The notes under the pieces are model-generated. The model was given only the letters and a program-made list of their open reading frames with translations, did no database searches and was not told the origin of the DNA. A program made the position numbers and the translations under genes. A DNA stretch of 13,727 bases, taken from an uncultured Bacteroidales bacterium (GTDB lineage Bacteria > Bacteroidota > Bacteroidia > Bacteroidales > Muribaculaceae). Below are positions 1 through 7,308 of this stretch, piece after piece; position 1 is the first letter of the stretch; each line of letters opens with the position of its first letter. Where the stretch lies: contig USIN01000029.1 in assembly GCA_900554715.1 (NCBI GenBank), forward strand, positions 1-13,727, given 5' to 3'.

Positions 1-55
1 TAGATGCGCCCGCTTACGTCAACGGTGTTAGCGAATCGCTCTTCAAAGTCGGCAT
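1..55 (+). repeat. Terminal inverted repeat, left copy (55 bp exact)
   Basis: Bases 1-55 are the exact reverse complement of 13673-13727. The match stops at base 56 (A here, C in the other copy). It lies inside the coding sequence of two DegT-type aminotransferase genes, in the same reading phase. Beyond base 55 the copies show 13 mismatches, mostly silent, then are identical again over the last eight codons (111-134). Confidence 0.97.
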
Positions 56-134
56 ATGTCTTCCTGCCGGCCCCTGGGTCTCTGACGACGACGTAAGATA
101 TATCGTCGAAAACATCAAGGCCAATATTCTTTAA
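1..134 (+). CDS. DegT/DnrJ/EryC1/StrS-type aminotransferase, C-terminal end (partial)
   Basis: Only the last 43 codons are present, read from base 3 to a TAA at 132-134. The peptide holds ESLFKVGICLPAGPWVSDDD followed by a helix ending in ANIL. This is the usual C-terminus of PLP-dependent sugar aminotransferases of the DegT/EpsN group, with the GxCLPxGPxVxxxDVxYIV pattern. Known family members transaminate keto-sugar nucleotides for surface polysaccharide synthesis; that role here is inferred. The catalytic lysine and PLP site lie outside the window. A near-identical end lies on the minus strand at the other edge; the two share bases 1-55 exactly and differ at three residues of 43 (S/T, D/N, E/D). 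A hairpin terminator follows at 211-264. Confidence 0.82.
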   Translation, partial: DAPAYVNGVSESLFKVGICLPAGPWVSDDDVRYIVENIKANIL

Positions 135-210
135 CTTGAATTTCACGATTAGATTGCCCTGATTTAGGTTTTTATCGATATTTCTGCGTTGGTGACAGCG
201 CAGCATTTTT

Positions 211-264
211 GCCCTTGGCGACGTTGTCGGCTTTGCCGACTGTCGGTCAAGGGCTTTTTGTTTA
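211..264 (+). terminator. Rho-independent terminator after the left DegT gene
   Basis: GCCCTTG (211-217) pairs with CAAGGGC (248-254), with an inner stem GTCGGC-TTT-GCCGAC, followed by TTTTTG and more T-rich sequence on the plus strand. It lies about 75 bases after the aminotransferase stop codon. It sits between that gene and the minus-strand tRNA; the minus strand shows A runs after the stem, so it serves plus-strand transcripts. Confidence 0.85.
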
Positions 265-288
265 TTTGTGACGAAAATGTCTGCTTTG

Positions 289-376
289 CGGAGTGAGGGG
301 GATTCGAACCCCCGAAGCGCTTTTGACGCTTACTGACTTTCCAGATCAGCCTCTTCAACCACTCGAGCATCACTCC
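289..376 (-). tRNA. tRNA-Ser (anticodon GGA)
   Basis: The minus strand folds as a class II tRNA. The acceptor stem is GGAGTGA (370-376 region) with TCACTCC (290-296). The anticodon stem CTGAT/GTCAG encloses a seven-base loop CTGGAAA, giving anticodon GGA at 340-342 (plus coordinates). A long variable arm (AAGCG...CGCTT) is present, as expected for serine, and the T arm is GGGGG-TTCGAAT-CCCCC. The discriminator base is G and no CCA is encoded, which is common in Bacteroidetes. It decodes UCC and UCU codons. A TAAATTTA box at 413-420 could be the -7 element of its promoter, but no -33 element is visible. Confidence 0.95.
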
Positions 377-837
377 ATGTTGACCCGGACTGACGTCCGA
401 GTTTTGAGACTGTAAATTTAGTCATTGTTTTTGTAATATCGGGCTTTGTTTTACGTTTTTTATTAAAAAGGCTGTTTTTTCACGGCTGAAGAGCTGTCTT
501 CATTGGCTTATCAAGCCCTTGGAGGCGTATGATATATTTTAACGACGGGGCGGCTCTTGATTAAGAATAATTAACAATAAAAACAATATCATTTCTCTAT
601 GAAATAGCTAAGTTTGCATCGCGAAACTAAAAACGGATGTTTTCGTTACAGCCAAAACAATCCGGAGCAATTAAAGCAATCGGCTTAAAGCTCGCAATTA
701 CGTCATAACCTGAAACAATACACCATAATTATCTATACAACGCAATACCAATCAAATATATCTTAACCAAAACCTTATATAGTTATCTATCAACAACAAA
801 ACCAATTATAATAAACCATCCAACCAAACAACAACAC
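377..837. other. 460-base intergenic leader region upstream of susC-like gene
   Basis: No credible gene is seen. The left part has small hairpins (TGAAGA-GCTG-TCTTCA at 487-502; GGCTT-ATC-AAGCC at 505-517) without a T-run. A TAAGTTTG box at 609-616 matches the -7 consensus. The final 117 bases (721-837) contain only two G residues and are A/C/T-rich, so they should be almost unstructured as RNA. TTATCTAT occurs twice there. There is no Shine-Dalgarno sequence before the ATG at 838. Confidence 0.6.
609..616 (+). promoter_or_regulatory. Candidate -7 promoter element for the SusC/SusD operon
   Basis: TAAGTTTG is an exact match to the Bacteroidetes -7 consensus TAnnTTTG. No TTTG/TTG stands 19-21 bases upstream, so a -33 element is missing; this would fit an activator-dependent promoter or a chance match. 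If real, the 5' untranslated leader is about 215 bases. Confidence 0.4.
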
Positions 838-3800
838 ATGAAAAAACGACATTCATTATCGTTCGTATTGCCCAGACTTGTCATGGCAATGGGTCTCATG
901 TTGGCGGGAGGTATAGCGACAGCATCTGCCGCGCCATCGCCTGAGCCCCAACAGTCAAACCAAACAGCCAGGGTTATCAAGGGCACCGTTTTTGATGAAA
1001 ACGATGAGCCTGCCATAGGTGCATCCGTAACAATCAAGGGCGGAGAAGGAGGTGCGGCTACCGACATCGACGGTAACTTCGCCATTCGCACCACCAAGCC
1101 TAACGTCGTGCTTGTGATTTCTTATGTAGGCTACAAGAACAAGGAAGTCGCCGTCCACGGTGACGCCCCGCTCAGAATCACACTCGAGCCGGCATCGGAA
1201 GCTCTCGAAGAAGTCGTTGTAACCGCCCTCGGCATCAAGCGTCAGACCAAGGCGCTGGGCTATTCGGTCCAGGACCTCAAGGGTAACGCCATCACCGAGG
1301 CACGTGAGAACAACGTCATCAACAGCCTCAGCGGCCGCATCGCCGGTCTTCAGGTAAGCTCGTCGGGCAACGGTTCGATGGGATCAAGCCGAATAACCAT
1401 CCGCGGTAACAACTCGCTCACCGGCAGCAACCAGCCTCTTATCGTCGTCGACGGTGTGCCGATGAGCAACTCTAACGGCGGCAGTGGCCTCAAAGTCAAT
1501 GAGAACAGCGGCGATACCGGTAACGGTCTCGCGGATATCAACCCCGATGACATCGAGAACATCTCGGTGCTCAAAGGTGCTGCGGCAGCTGCTCTTTATG
1601 GTACGCGCGCGGGTAACGGCGTCCTGATGATCACCACCAAGAAAGGCGGCGACCGCAAGGGTCTCGGCGTTACCTGGAATTCAAATGTCATGATAGAGCG
1701 TCCGCTTACCCAGCCCAAGATGCAGAACATCTACGGTCAGGGTTCTAACGGCGTCTTCACCGGCGACAACAGTCTCAGCTGGGGTCCGAAGATGGAGGGC
1801 CAGCTGATTACCGACTGGACGGGTCTGGAACGTGAGTTCCTTCCCTATGACAACAATGTCATGGACTATCTCCAGACCGGCGTCACGACGACCAACACTC
1901 TCGAGGCAGGTTTCAATGCCGACCAGGGGTCATTCCGCGCCACACTGGCCTACCAGCGTATCGACGGCGTCGTGCCTTCAAACTATCAGGATAAATATAA
2001 CATCAACCTGCGCGGTACAATCAACCTGACCAAACGTCTCACATTCGACGCCAAGGTCAACTATATCAAGCGTACACGCTGGAACAACCCGTCGACCGGC
2101 GGTGACCCCGCATCGGTGATGCGTAACTACCTGATGATGCCGCGAAGCATCCACTACTCTGACATGTCGCAGATCTATGACGAAGACGGCAACGTACTCC
2201 GCTGGACCAACGACCCGTACTATCTGCTCAACCCCTATGCAGCCGAGATCAACAAGAGCGAGAGCACACGCGACCGCTTCGTCGGCTTCCTCGCGCTGAA
2301 CTATCAGATCACCGACTGGCTGTCGCTGAAGATACGCCACGGTGAAGTCTTCTACTGGACCCACAGCGACAGCAAAGTGAAGGCCGCCTATCCCGTCGGC
2401 ACAAGCTACGGCAACCATGTCGGCAACGGCCACTATGCTCTGAGTTATTCATACTTCCGCGAGCGCAATACCGACTTCCTCATCATGGCCAACAAAGACA
2501 ACTGGTGGGGCTCGAAATTCTCGGGCAGCTTAAGCTTCGGCGGCAATATGATGCACCGCCACAGCGACTCCATGTCGCAGAGATCAGGCGGTCTTGAAAT
2601 TCCCGACTTCTTCACAATCAGCAACGGTATGAACATCACCGCCAGCAATGACGAAGAGAACAAGTCGGTCAACTCGCTTTACGGTCTGGCCCAGCTGAGC
2701 TACGGCGGATGGGTATACCTCGATGTCACCGGCCGTAACGACTGGTCATCGACCCTCCCCAAAAACCGTCGTTCGTTCTTCTATCCGTCGGTAGGCCTCG
2801 GTCTTGTGGTTTCTGACCTCATCGGCTCATACGGCGTCACCGTTCCCCGCTGGCTGTCATTCGCCAAACTCCGTGCGTCTTACGCCGAAGTTGGTAACGA
2901 TACATCTCCCTATCAGCTCGTCAACAACTATGTCGTGAAGAACCTCACCGCCGACATCAAGCAGTCGCAGGTGTCAGAGGTGCTCCCGCTCTTCGATCTC
3001 AAGCCTGAGATTATCAAATCGTGGGAAGCCGGCTTTGACGTACGATTCCTCAACAACCGTCTCGGTCTCGACTTCACATGGTATAAGAAGAACGCCACCA
3101 ACCAGATTCTTACTCTGCCTATCGGCAAGACATCGGGCTACAGCTCGCGCAAGATCAACGCCGGCAACATCCAGAACGCCGGTATCGAGGTCGTGCTCAA
3201 CGCCACTCCGATCGACACCAAAGACTTCCAGTGGACAACCACCATCAACTACTCGCGCAACCGCAACAAAATCATCGAGCTGCATCCTGAAATCAAGTAT
3301 TACAGCCACGGCTCGGCAGGTTTCGTCCGCGTGATCTCACGTGCCGGCGGCACATACGGCGACATCGTCGGCTACCGCTACCAGCGCGATCCCCAGACAG
3401 GCAAGAAGATTGTCGACGCCAACGGTCTGCCCCTCCTCGAGGCCAATATCGACACCGAGAACGCTGTCGGCAACTACCTTCCCGACTGGACAGGCAGCAT
3501 GAACAACCAGTTCCGCTACAAAGACTTCACTCTCAGCTTCCTGCTTGACCTCCGTGTCGGCGGTGACATCTACATGCGTTCGCTCGCCGTAGGTGGTGCA
3601 GCCGGTACTACAGAGATGACAATAGCCGGTCGTGACGAATGGTATAACGGCACAGGCGGTATCCTTGTCGACGGCGTTGTAGCCAATGGCGACGGTACAT
3701 ACAGCCCCAACACCACATACGCCAATCCTCAGGAATACTGGTCACGCGTCGAGAAGGCTACCGAAGAATTCACCTATGACGGCACCAACCTGCGTCTGCG

Positions 3801-4026
3801 CGAACTCACCTTCGGCTACATCCTTCCCAAGAAAGTTCTCGACAAGACTCCCTTCACCGGCCTCAAAGTCAGCTTCGTCGCCCGTAATCTCTGGATGATC
3901 TACAATAAGGTCAAAGGCGGCTATGACCCCGAATCGGTCGTCAGCACAAACAACGCCGGCGGTGTCGAGTATTCGTCATTCCCCTCGATGCGTTCGTTCG
4001 GTCTGAACCTCAATGTTTCATTCTAA
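838..4026 (+). CDS. SusC/RagA-family TonB-dependent outer-membrane transporter
   Basis: This 1062-residue protein has the usual length and order for a SusC-type transporter. A signal peptide with a KKR start and hydrophobic core ends near residue 31 (ASA site). A carboxypeptidase-regulatory-like domain follows (about 46-117, ending in SYVGYKNKEV). A TonB-box-like EEVVVTALG lies at 124-132. The plug domain (about 140-270) carries RITIRGNNSLTGSNQPLIVV and DGVPM. The rest is a beta-barrel ending in NVSF, with terminal phenylalanine. There is no extra N-terminal signalling domain, so it is not an ECF-sigma transducer type. It works with the SusD-like lipoprotein encoded 26 bases downstream to import a nutrient, powered by TonB. 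The substrate cannot be told from sequence, since no hydrolase or regulator lies nearby. The start at 838 is supported by the complete signal peptide. Confidence 0.96.
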   Translation: MKKRHSLSFVLPRLVMAMGLMLAGGIATASAAPSPEPQQSNQTARVIKGTVFDENDEPAIGASVTIKGGEGGAATDIDGNFAIRTTKPNVVLVISYVGYKNKEVAVHGDAPLRITLEPASEALEEVVVTALGIKRQTKALGYSVQDLKGNAITEARENNVINSLSGRIAGLQVSSSGNGSMGSSRITIRGNNSLTGSNQPLIVVDGVPMSNSNGGSGLKVNENSGDTGNGLADINPDDIENISVLKGAAAAALYGTRAGNGVLMITTKKGGDRKGLGVTWNSNVMIERPLTQPKMQNIYGQGSNGVFTGDNSLSWGPKMEGQLITDWTGLEREFLPYDNNVMDYLQTGVTTTNTLEAGFNADQGSFRATLAYQRIDGVVPSNYQDKYNINLRGTINLTKRLTFDAKVNYIKRTRWNNPSTGGDPASVMRNYLMMPRSIHYSDMSQIYDEDGNVLRWTNDPYYLLNPYAAEINKSESTRDRFVGFLALNYQITDWLSLKIRHGEVFYWTHSDSKVKAAYPVGTSYGNHVGNGHYALSYSYFRERNTDFLIMANKDNWWGSKFSGSLSFGGNMMHRHSDSMSQRSGGLEIPDFFTISNGMNITASNDEENKSVNSLYGLAQLSYGGWVYLDVTGRNDWSSTLPKNRRSFFYPSVGLGLVVSDLIGSYGVTVPRWLSFAKLRASYAEVGNDTSPYQLVNNYVVKNLTADIKQSQVSEVLPLFDLKPEIIKSWEAGFDVRFLNNRLGLDFTWYKKNATNQILTLPIGKTSGYSSRKINAGNIQNAGIEVVLNATPIDTKDFQWTTTINYSRNRNKIIELHPEIKYYSHGSAGFVRVISRAGGTYGDIVGYRYQRDPQTGKKIVDANGLPLLEANIDTENAVGNYLPDWTGSMNNQFRYKDFTLSFLLDLRVGGDIYMRSLAVGGAAGTTEMTIAGRDEWYNGTGGILVDGVVANGDGTYSPNTTYANPQEYWSRVEKATEEFTYDGTNLRLRELTFGYILPKKVLDKTPFTGLKVSFVARNLWMIYNKVKGGYDPESVVSTNNAGGVEYSSFPSMRSFGLNLNVSF

Positions 4027-4052
4027 TCAGCAAATCTCTCTTTATATAACTA

Positions 4053-5801
4053 ATGAAAAGACTAAATAAAACAATAATCTGGGGTCTGGCCGGCGCGATG
4101 GCATTTGCGAACACATCTTGCGAAAGCTTCGACAAGGTCAACACCGACCCCAACACGGTGACACCGGAAAAAGTCGCAGCCATCAACCTGCTCTCGTTCG
4201 TGATGCTCCCGAGCACACTCAACGTCGACCAGTGGCAGCGTCAGCAGAACCTCTATGCCGACACCTTCGCCCAGTATTTCTCGAATGACAAATACGAGTC
4301 GAACGTCTGCGAGCCCAATGACAAATGGAACGAAGAGTTCTGGCTTCAGCACTGGACATGGATCGCCAACCTCAACGAGGTGATCCGTCGCTGCGACGGC
4401 AAAGAGGACATGACAAACCTCAAATCAATCGCCCGTATCTGGAAGGCATGGTGCTTCCTCCGCGCCACCGACCTCTTCGGCGACCTGCCTTATTTCAAAG
4501 CATGTGACGGTTCGGGCATCCCTGCCGGCTACGACGCTCAGAAAGACATCTACTATGATCTCGTCAAAGAACTCACCGAGGCTTCGTCTGAAATCTCGTC
4601 GAACGGCGGCAAAGTAGGCATCGGCGATCTCATCTTCCAGGGCGACATGGCCAAGTGGAAGGCGTTCGCCAACAGCCTGCGCCTGCGCATCGCCCTGCGC
4701 ATGACCGAGGTCGACCCCGAGAAGGCCAAGACCGAAGCCGAGGCTGCTGTAGCCGCCGACGGCGGTCTCATCACTGACAATGTCGTCATCTGGCGTGCTG
4801 AAAACTATTATCAGAACACCATCAACCCCCACTACTTCTATGCACACTACTGGGAGTCGCGCCTGACCATGAGCGTCTCGATGCAGCGTGTGCTGACCAA
4901 CCTCGGCGGCGTACCTGTCGAGATGAAGAGCTACTACAAGTCGGGACAGGTGCCTGAATATGCCGACCCCCGCGCGCTCATCATGTATAACGTCACCAGC
5001 ACCGGCACTCTCGCATCACGCAGATACCGCGGCCGCTGGAAAGGTGTCGAGGCAGGTTACACTCCCGCCATTGCCGCCGAAGACGACAACGCCCACAAGA
5101 ACAACTCACGCGTAGGCGTGTTCTTCGTCAGCCTCAATCCCGAGCCTCCCGAAAACACTCCTCCTGTAATCTGCAAAGACCGCTGGGCGCGCCTGATGTA
5201 TGCGTCAGAAGTCGACTTCCTTCGCGCCGAGGGCGCTCTGCGCGGCTGGAACATGGGCGGCACGGCCGAATCATTCTACGAGGCCGGCATCCGCCGCTCG
5301 ATGGCCGAATACGGCAACCTCATCAAGTCAGCCGACATCGAGGCTTACCTCCAGTCGACAATGAAGAACGGCTACGGCACGAGCGTCAAGTTCAGTGACA
5401 ACACCGGTGATGTCACAGACGACTGCAACTCTAAGCTCGCCAAGATCATCACCCAGAAATATATCTCGAACTTCCCCGACGGAGGCTTCGAGGCCTGGGC
5501 TGACTACCGCCGTCTCGGCATGCCCGCCCTCGACCCGTTCAAGATGCCGACCGAAAACTTCGTCATCGAAGTCGGTGGTCACGATTACCTCGGCTCTTGC
5601 CGCCGCATCACTTATCCCTCATACGAGCAGCTCCACAACGAGGCCAACTATAAAAAGTGCCTCGAAGACTTCGGTCCTGACGTATCGACAAAACGTATGT
5701 GGTGGGACAGCAAACGCACCAAGGTCGTCAAATGGGAACACTACCGTCCCGCCCAAGGTGAGCCCGGCTACGAAATCGGCACTCTCAAAGACGCGAAATA
5801 A
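4053..5801 (+). CDS. SusD/RagB-family surface lipoprotein
   Basis: The 582-residue protein begins with a lipoprotein signal peptide; the likely lipidated residue is Cys23 (NTSC), with a loose lipobox as is usual in Bacteroidetes. The segment FDKVNTDPNTVTPEKV (26-41) right after it resembles the SusD-like_2 branch (NPN-type motif) of the family. The rest is rich in W, Y and N, consistent with the TPR-containing SusD fold that caps the SusC barrel and binds the ligand outside the cell. It follows the susC-like gene after a 26-base gap and ends at a strong terminator, so the pair forms a two-gene operon. Assignment to SusD rests on motif and context; the ligand is unknown. Confidence 0.94.
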   Translation: MKRLNKTIIWGLAGAMAFANTSCESFDKVNTDPNTVTPEKVAAINLLSFVMLPSTLNVDQWQRQQNLYADTFAQYFSNDKYESNVCEPNDKWNEEFWLQHWTWIANLNEVIRRCDGKEDMTNLKSIARIWKAWCFLRATDLFGDLPYFKACDGSGIPAGYDAQKDIYYDLVKELTEASSEISSNGGKVGIGDLIFQGDMAKWKAFANSLRLRIALRMTEVDPEKAKTEAEAAVAADGGLITDNVVIWRAENYYQNTINPHYFYAHYWESRLTMSVSMQRVLTNLGGVPVEMKSYYKSGQVPEYADPRALIMYNVTSTGTLASRRYRGRWKGVEAGYTPAIAAEDDNAHKNNSRVGVFFVSLNPEPPENTPPVICKDRWARLMYASEVDFLRAEGALRGWNMGGTAESFYEAGIRRSMAEYGNLIKSADIEAYLQSTMKNGYGTSVKFSDNTGDVTDDCNSKLAKIITQKYISNFPDGGFEAWADYRRLGMPALDPFKMPTENFVIEVGGHDYLGSCRRITYPSYEQLHNEANYKKCLEDFGPDVSTKRMWWDSKRTKVVKWEHYRPAQGEPGYEIGTLKDAK

Positions 5802-5825
5802 TCAGTTCCATATTCATAATGTAAG

Positions 5826-5862
5826 CCGGTGGCACTCATGCAGTGTCACCGGTTTATTATTT
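5826..5862 (+). terminator. Rho-independent terminator of the SusC/SusD operon
   Basis: CCGGTGGCACT pairs with AGTGTCACCGG (one G-U pair) around a five-base CATGC loop, followed by TTTATTATTT. It lies 24 bases after the SusD stop codon and separates this operon from the riboswitch promoter. Confidence 0.92.
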
Positions 5863-5901
5863 CCGCATCACGCAAAAGCACGCAAAAACCGGCGTCACAT
5901 A

Positions 5902-5932
5902 TTGCTATTGTAGGAATAATTATGTAATTTTG
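5902..5932 (+). promoter_or_regulatory. Promoter of the cobalamin-riboswitch operon
   Basis: TTG (5902-5904), 20 bases, then TAATTTTG (5925-5932) fits the Bacteroidetes sigma-ABfr consensus. Transcription would begin near 5938-5940, just before the aptamer. Two short CACGCAAAA copies lie immediately upstream (5869-5877, 5879-5887), significance unknown. Confidence 0.8.
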
Positions 5933-5944
5933 TCACCGCAATGG

Positions 5945-6165
5945 TAACTCCGGTGCTCAAGAGTGAGCCGGGCGGGCGGTCATCTCCGATGCCGCGCCGC
6001 AGGAGTGCAAGGGAATCAGGTGAGAATCCTGAACAGTACCCGCTGCTGTATGTTCCACACAAAGTCTGTCTCACTAAAGTCATTGGAGCCGCAGGCTCCG
6101 AGAAGGCGAGACGAGACCGGGACGAGTCAGAAGACCTGCCATGGCAAACAATCACATCTGCACTG
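5945..6165 (+). ncRNA. Cobalamin (adenosylcobalamin-type) riboswitch aptamer
   Basis: The conserved blocks of the cobalamin riboswitch are readable in order: GGTGCTCAAG, then GGGAATCAGGTGAGAATCC and the ACAGTACCCGCTGCTGTA block (about 6009-6050), a GGAGCC-GCA-GGCTCC side hairpin (6087-6101), and the B12 box GAGTCAGAAGACCTGCC (6124-6140). An additional GC-rich hairpin (about 5971-5998, GGCG...CGCC) sits in the peripheral region near the 5' end. The boundaries are approximate. Known riboswitches of this class lower expression when cobalamin is abundant. The output genes here are the DUF4465 gene and the overlapping lipoprotein gene. Confidence 0.93.
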
Positions 6166-6208
6166 CCTGCGGGAATATGGGCTCGTCGTTACATAATCAA
6201 ATATGTCA

Positions 6209-6308
6209 TTCATCGGTTTTTAAAGCCGCCAAAGTTCCATGCCCCGTCGTCATTGCATCAGTGATATGAACGGGACTTTTCATTTTAAACCAACATAAAA
6301 CCGATGAA
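6209..6308 (+). promoter_or_regulatory. Expression platform: inverted repeat that can sequester the start codon
   Basis: TTCATCGGTTTT (6209-6220) is the exact reverse complement of AAAACCGATGAA (6297-6308), which contains the ATG of the DUF4465 gene (6304-6306). The 12-bp pairing would close off the initiation region. Between the arms lies a separate hairpin (6243-6247 CCCGT with 6270-6274 ACGGG, plus TCAT/ATGA) followed by ACTTTTCATTTT. Translational control by start-site occlusion is the inference; the loop hairpin may act as a weak terminator instead. Confidence 0.65.
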
Positions 6309-7308
6309 AAAAGTAATTATCACATTAGCGGCCGCACTCATCGCGGCAACATCAGCCCGGGCTGAAGTAATAACCCTTGATCTCACGAAAGCCACTACGG
6401 CGCTCGAATTCGATGCCACAAACGGCTCGTGGAACGGCACGTTTGACGACGAAGCAGAGTCGATCGACAGCCAGTGTTTCTCTTTCGTTCATTCGTCGAT
6501 GGGTTCCTACATGACCTGGTGGGGATTCACAGCCTCGAACAGTGCCGACAACAATCGCAAGGACGACACGCTGACATTTCAGTACAGCAACATGGCCAAA
6601 GGTGGCATCGTGCTCAACGACGACAAGACCGTGAAGACCGACGATTTCGGCGCTCCCGTCACCGACGCAGCCGTGCCCTACATCGTCGCTTATTACAGTG
6701 CTTACATGGCCATACGCCCTGTCGACATGACCTTCACCGACGGCAAAAACTATAAGGCTGTCGGCGTTTATGTCAATCTCAACAGCTATGCCTACTACAG
6801 CGTCGAATGCGGCGATTCTTTCGCCCGCGCTTTCACAAACGGCGACAAACTGACCCTTACTATCCACGGCGTCAACCCCGACGGCAGCGAGAAGACCGTC
6901 GATGTCGCACTTGCCGAATATGCCAACGGCTGCCTGACAATCACCCGCGGCTGGCGTTATGTCGACCTCAGCTCGCTCGGCATCGTCAATGAACTTTATT
7001 TCACGATGACAAGCACCGACAGCGGAGCATACGGCATGAACACGCCGGGCTACTTCTGCCTCGACAAACTCATGGTCGAGACCGTCGATGAGTCATCTGT
7101 CAGCTCGCTCACTGCCGATAGCAACGCAATCGCCTACAACCGCGAGTCACACACCGTCACTCTCAGCGGCAGCGATTTCGCCGTCGTCTATGATGCAACG
7201 GGCAATAAAGTGATGACATCAGAGAGCGCCTCATTCAGCATCTCGCACCTCGACGCCGGCGTCTACATCGTCAGAGCAGGCAACTCGACAATCAAGATTG
7301 CGAAATGA
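6304..7308 (+). CDS. Secreted DUF4465-domain protein under cobalamin control
   Basis: The 334-residue protein has a signal peptide (KK start, hydrophobic stretch, cleavage after ARA at about 20). The middle (about 25-260) matches the DUF4465 pattern: WNGT near the start, a stretch with GVYVNLNSYAYYS and GDSFARAF, WRYVDLSSLG, then STDSGAYGMNTPGYFCLDKL. The last 70 residues form a small beta-rich tail with VVYDATGNKV and LDAGVYIVRAG, resembling a type IX secretion sorting domain, and end in IKIAK. From memory, not checked here, DUF4465 proteins occur in Bacteroides vitamin-B12 uptake loci, so a role in surface cobalamin capture is plausible; binding is not shown by the sequence. Whether it equals any named B12-binding family cannot be decided here. 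Its stop overlaps the next start. Confidence 0.88.
   Translation: MKKVIITLAAALIAATSARAEVITLDLTKATTALEFDATNGSWNGTFDDEAESIDSQCFSFVHSSMGSYMTWWGFTASNSADNNRKDDTLTFQYSNMAKGGIVLNDDKTVKTDDFGAPVTDAAVPYIVAYYSAYMAIRPVDMTFTDGKNYKAVGVYVNLNSYAYYSVECGDSFARAFTNGDKLTLTIHGVNPDGSEKTVDVALAEYANGCLTITRGWRYVDLSSLGIVNELYFTMTSTDSGAYGMNTPGYFCLDKLMVETVDESSVSSLTADSNAIAYNRESHTVTLSGSDFAVVYDATGNKVMTSESASFSISHLDAGVYIVRAGNSTIKIAK

Noticed and set aside
164..373. 69-codon open frame on the minus strand
   Set aside because: It overlaps the tRNA-Ser gene through its full length and has no protein-like character.
487..517. Two small hairpins between the tRNA and the SusC gene as terminator or small RNA
   Set aside because: The stems are five to six base pairs without a T-run, and no promoter is convincingly placed for a small RNA.
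1978..2433. 151-codon minus-strand frame inside the SusC gene, and similar frames opposite the other GC-rich genes
   Set aside because: They mirror codon bias of the real genes (stop-poor antisense frames) and show no known motif.
5869..5887. Tandem CACGCAAAA copies upstream of the riboswitch promoter
   Set aside because: Two nine-base copies are too few to distinguish an operator from chance.
5941..6264. Open frames of 77 and 107 codons on the plus strand
   Set aside because: Both lie on the cobalamin riboswitch, whose conserved RNA blocks explain the sequence.
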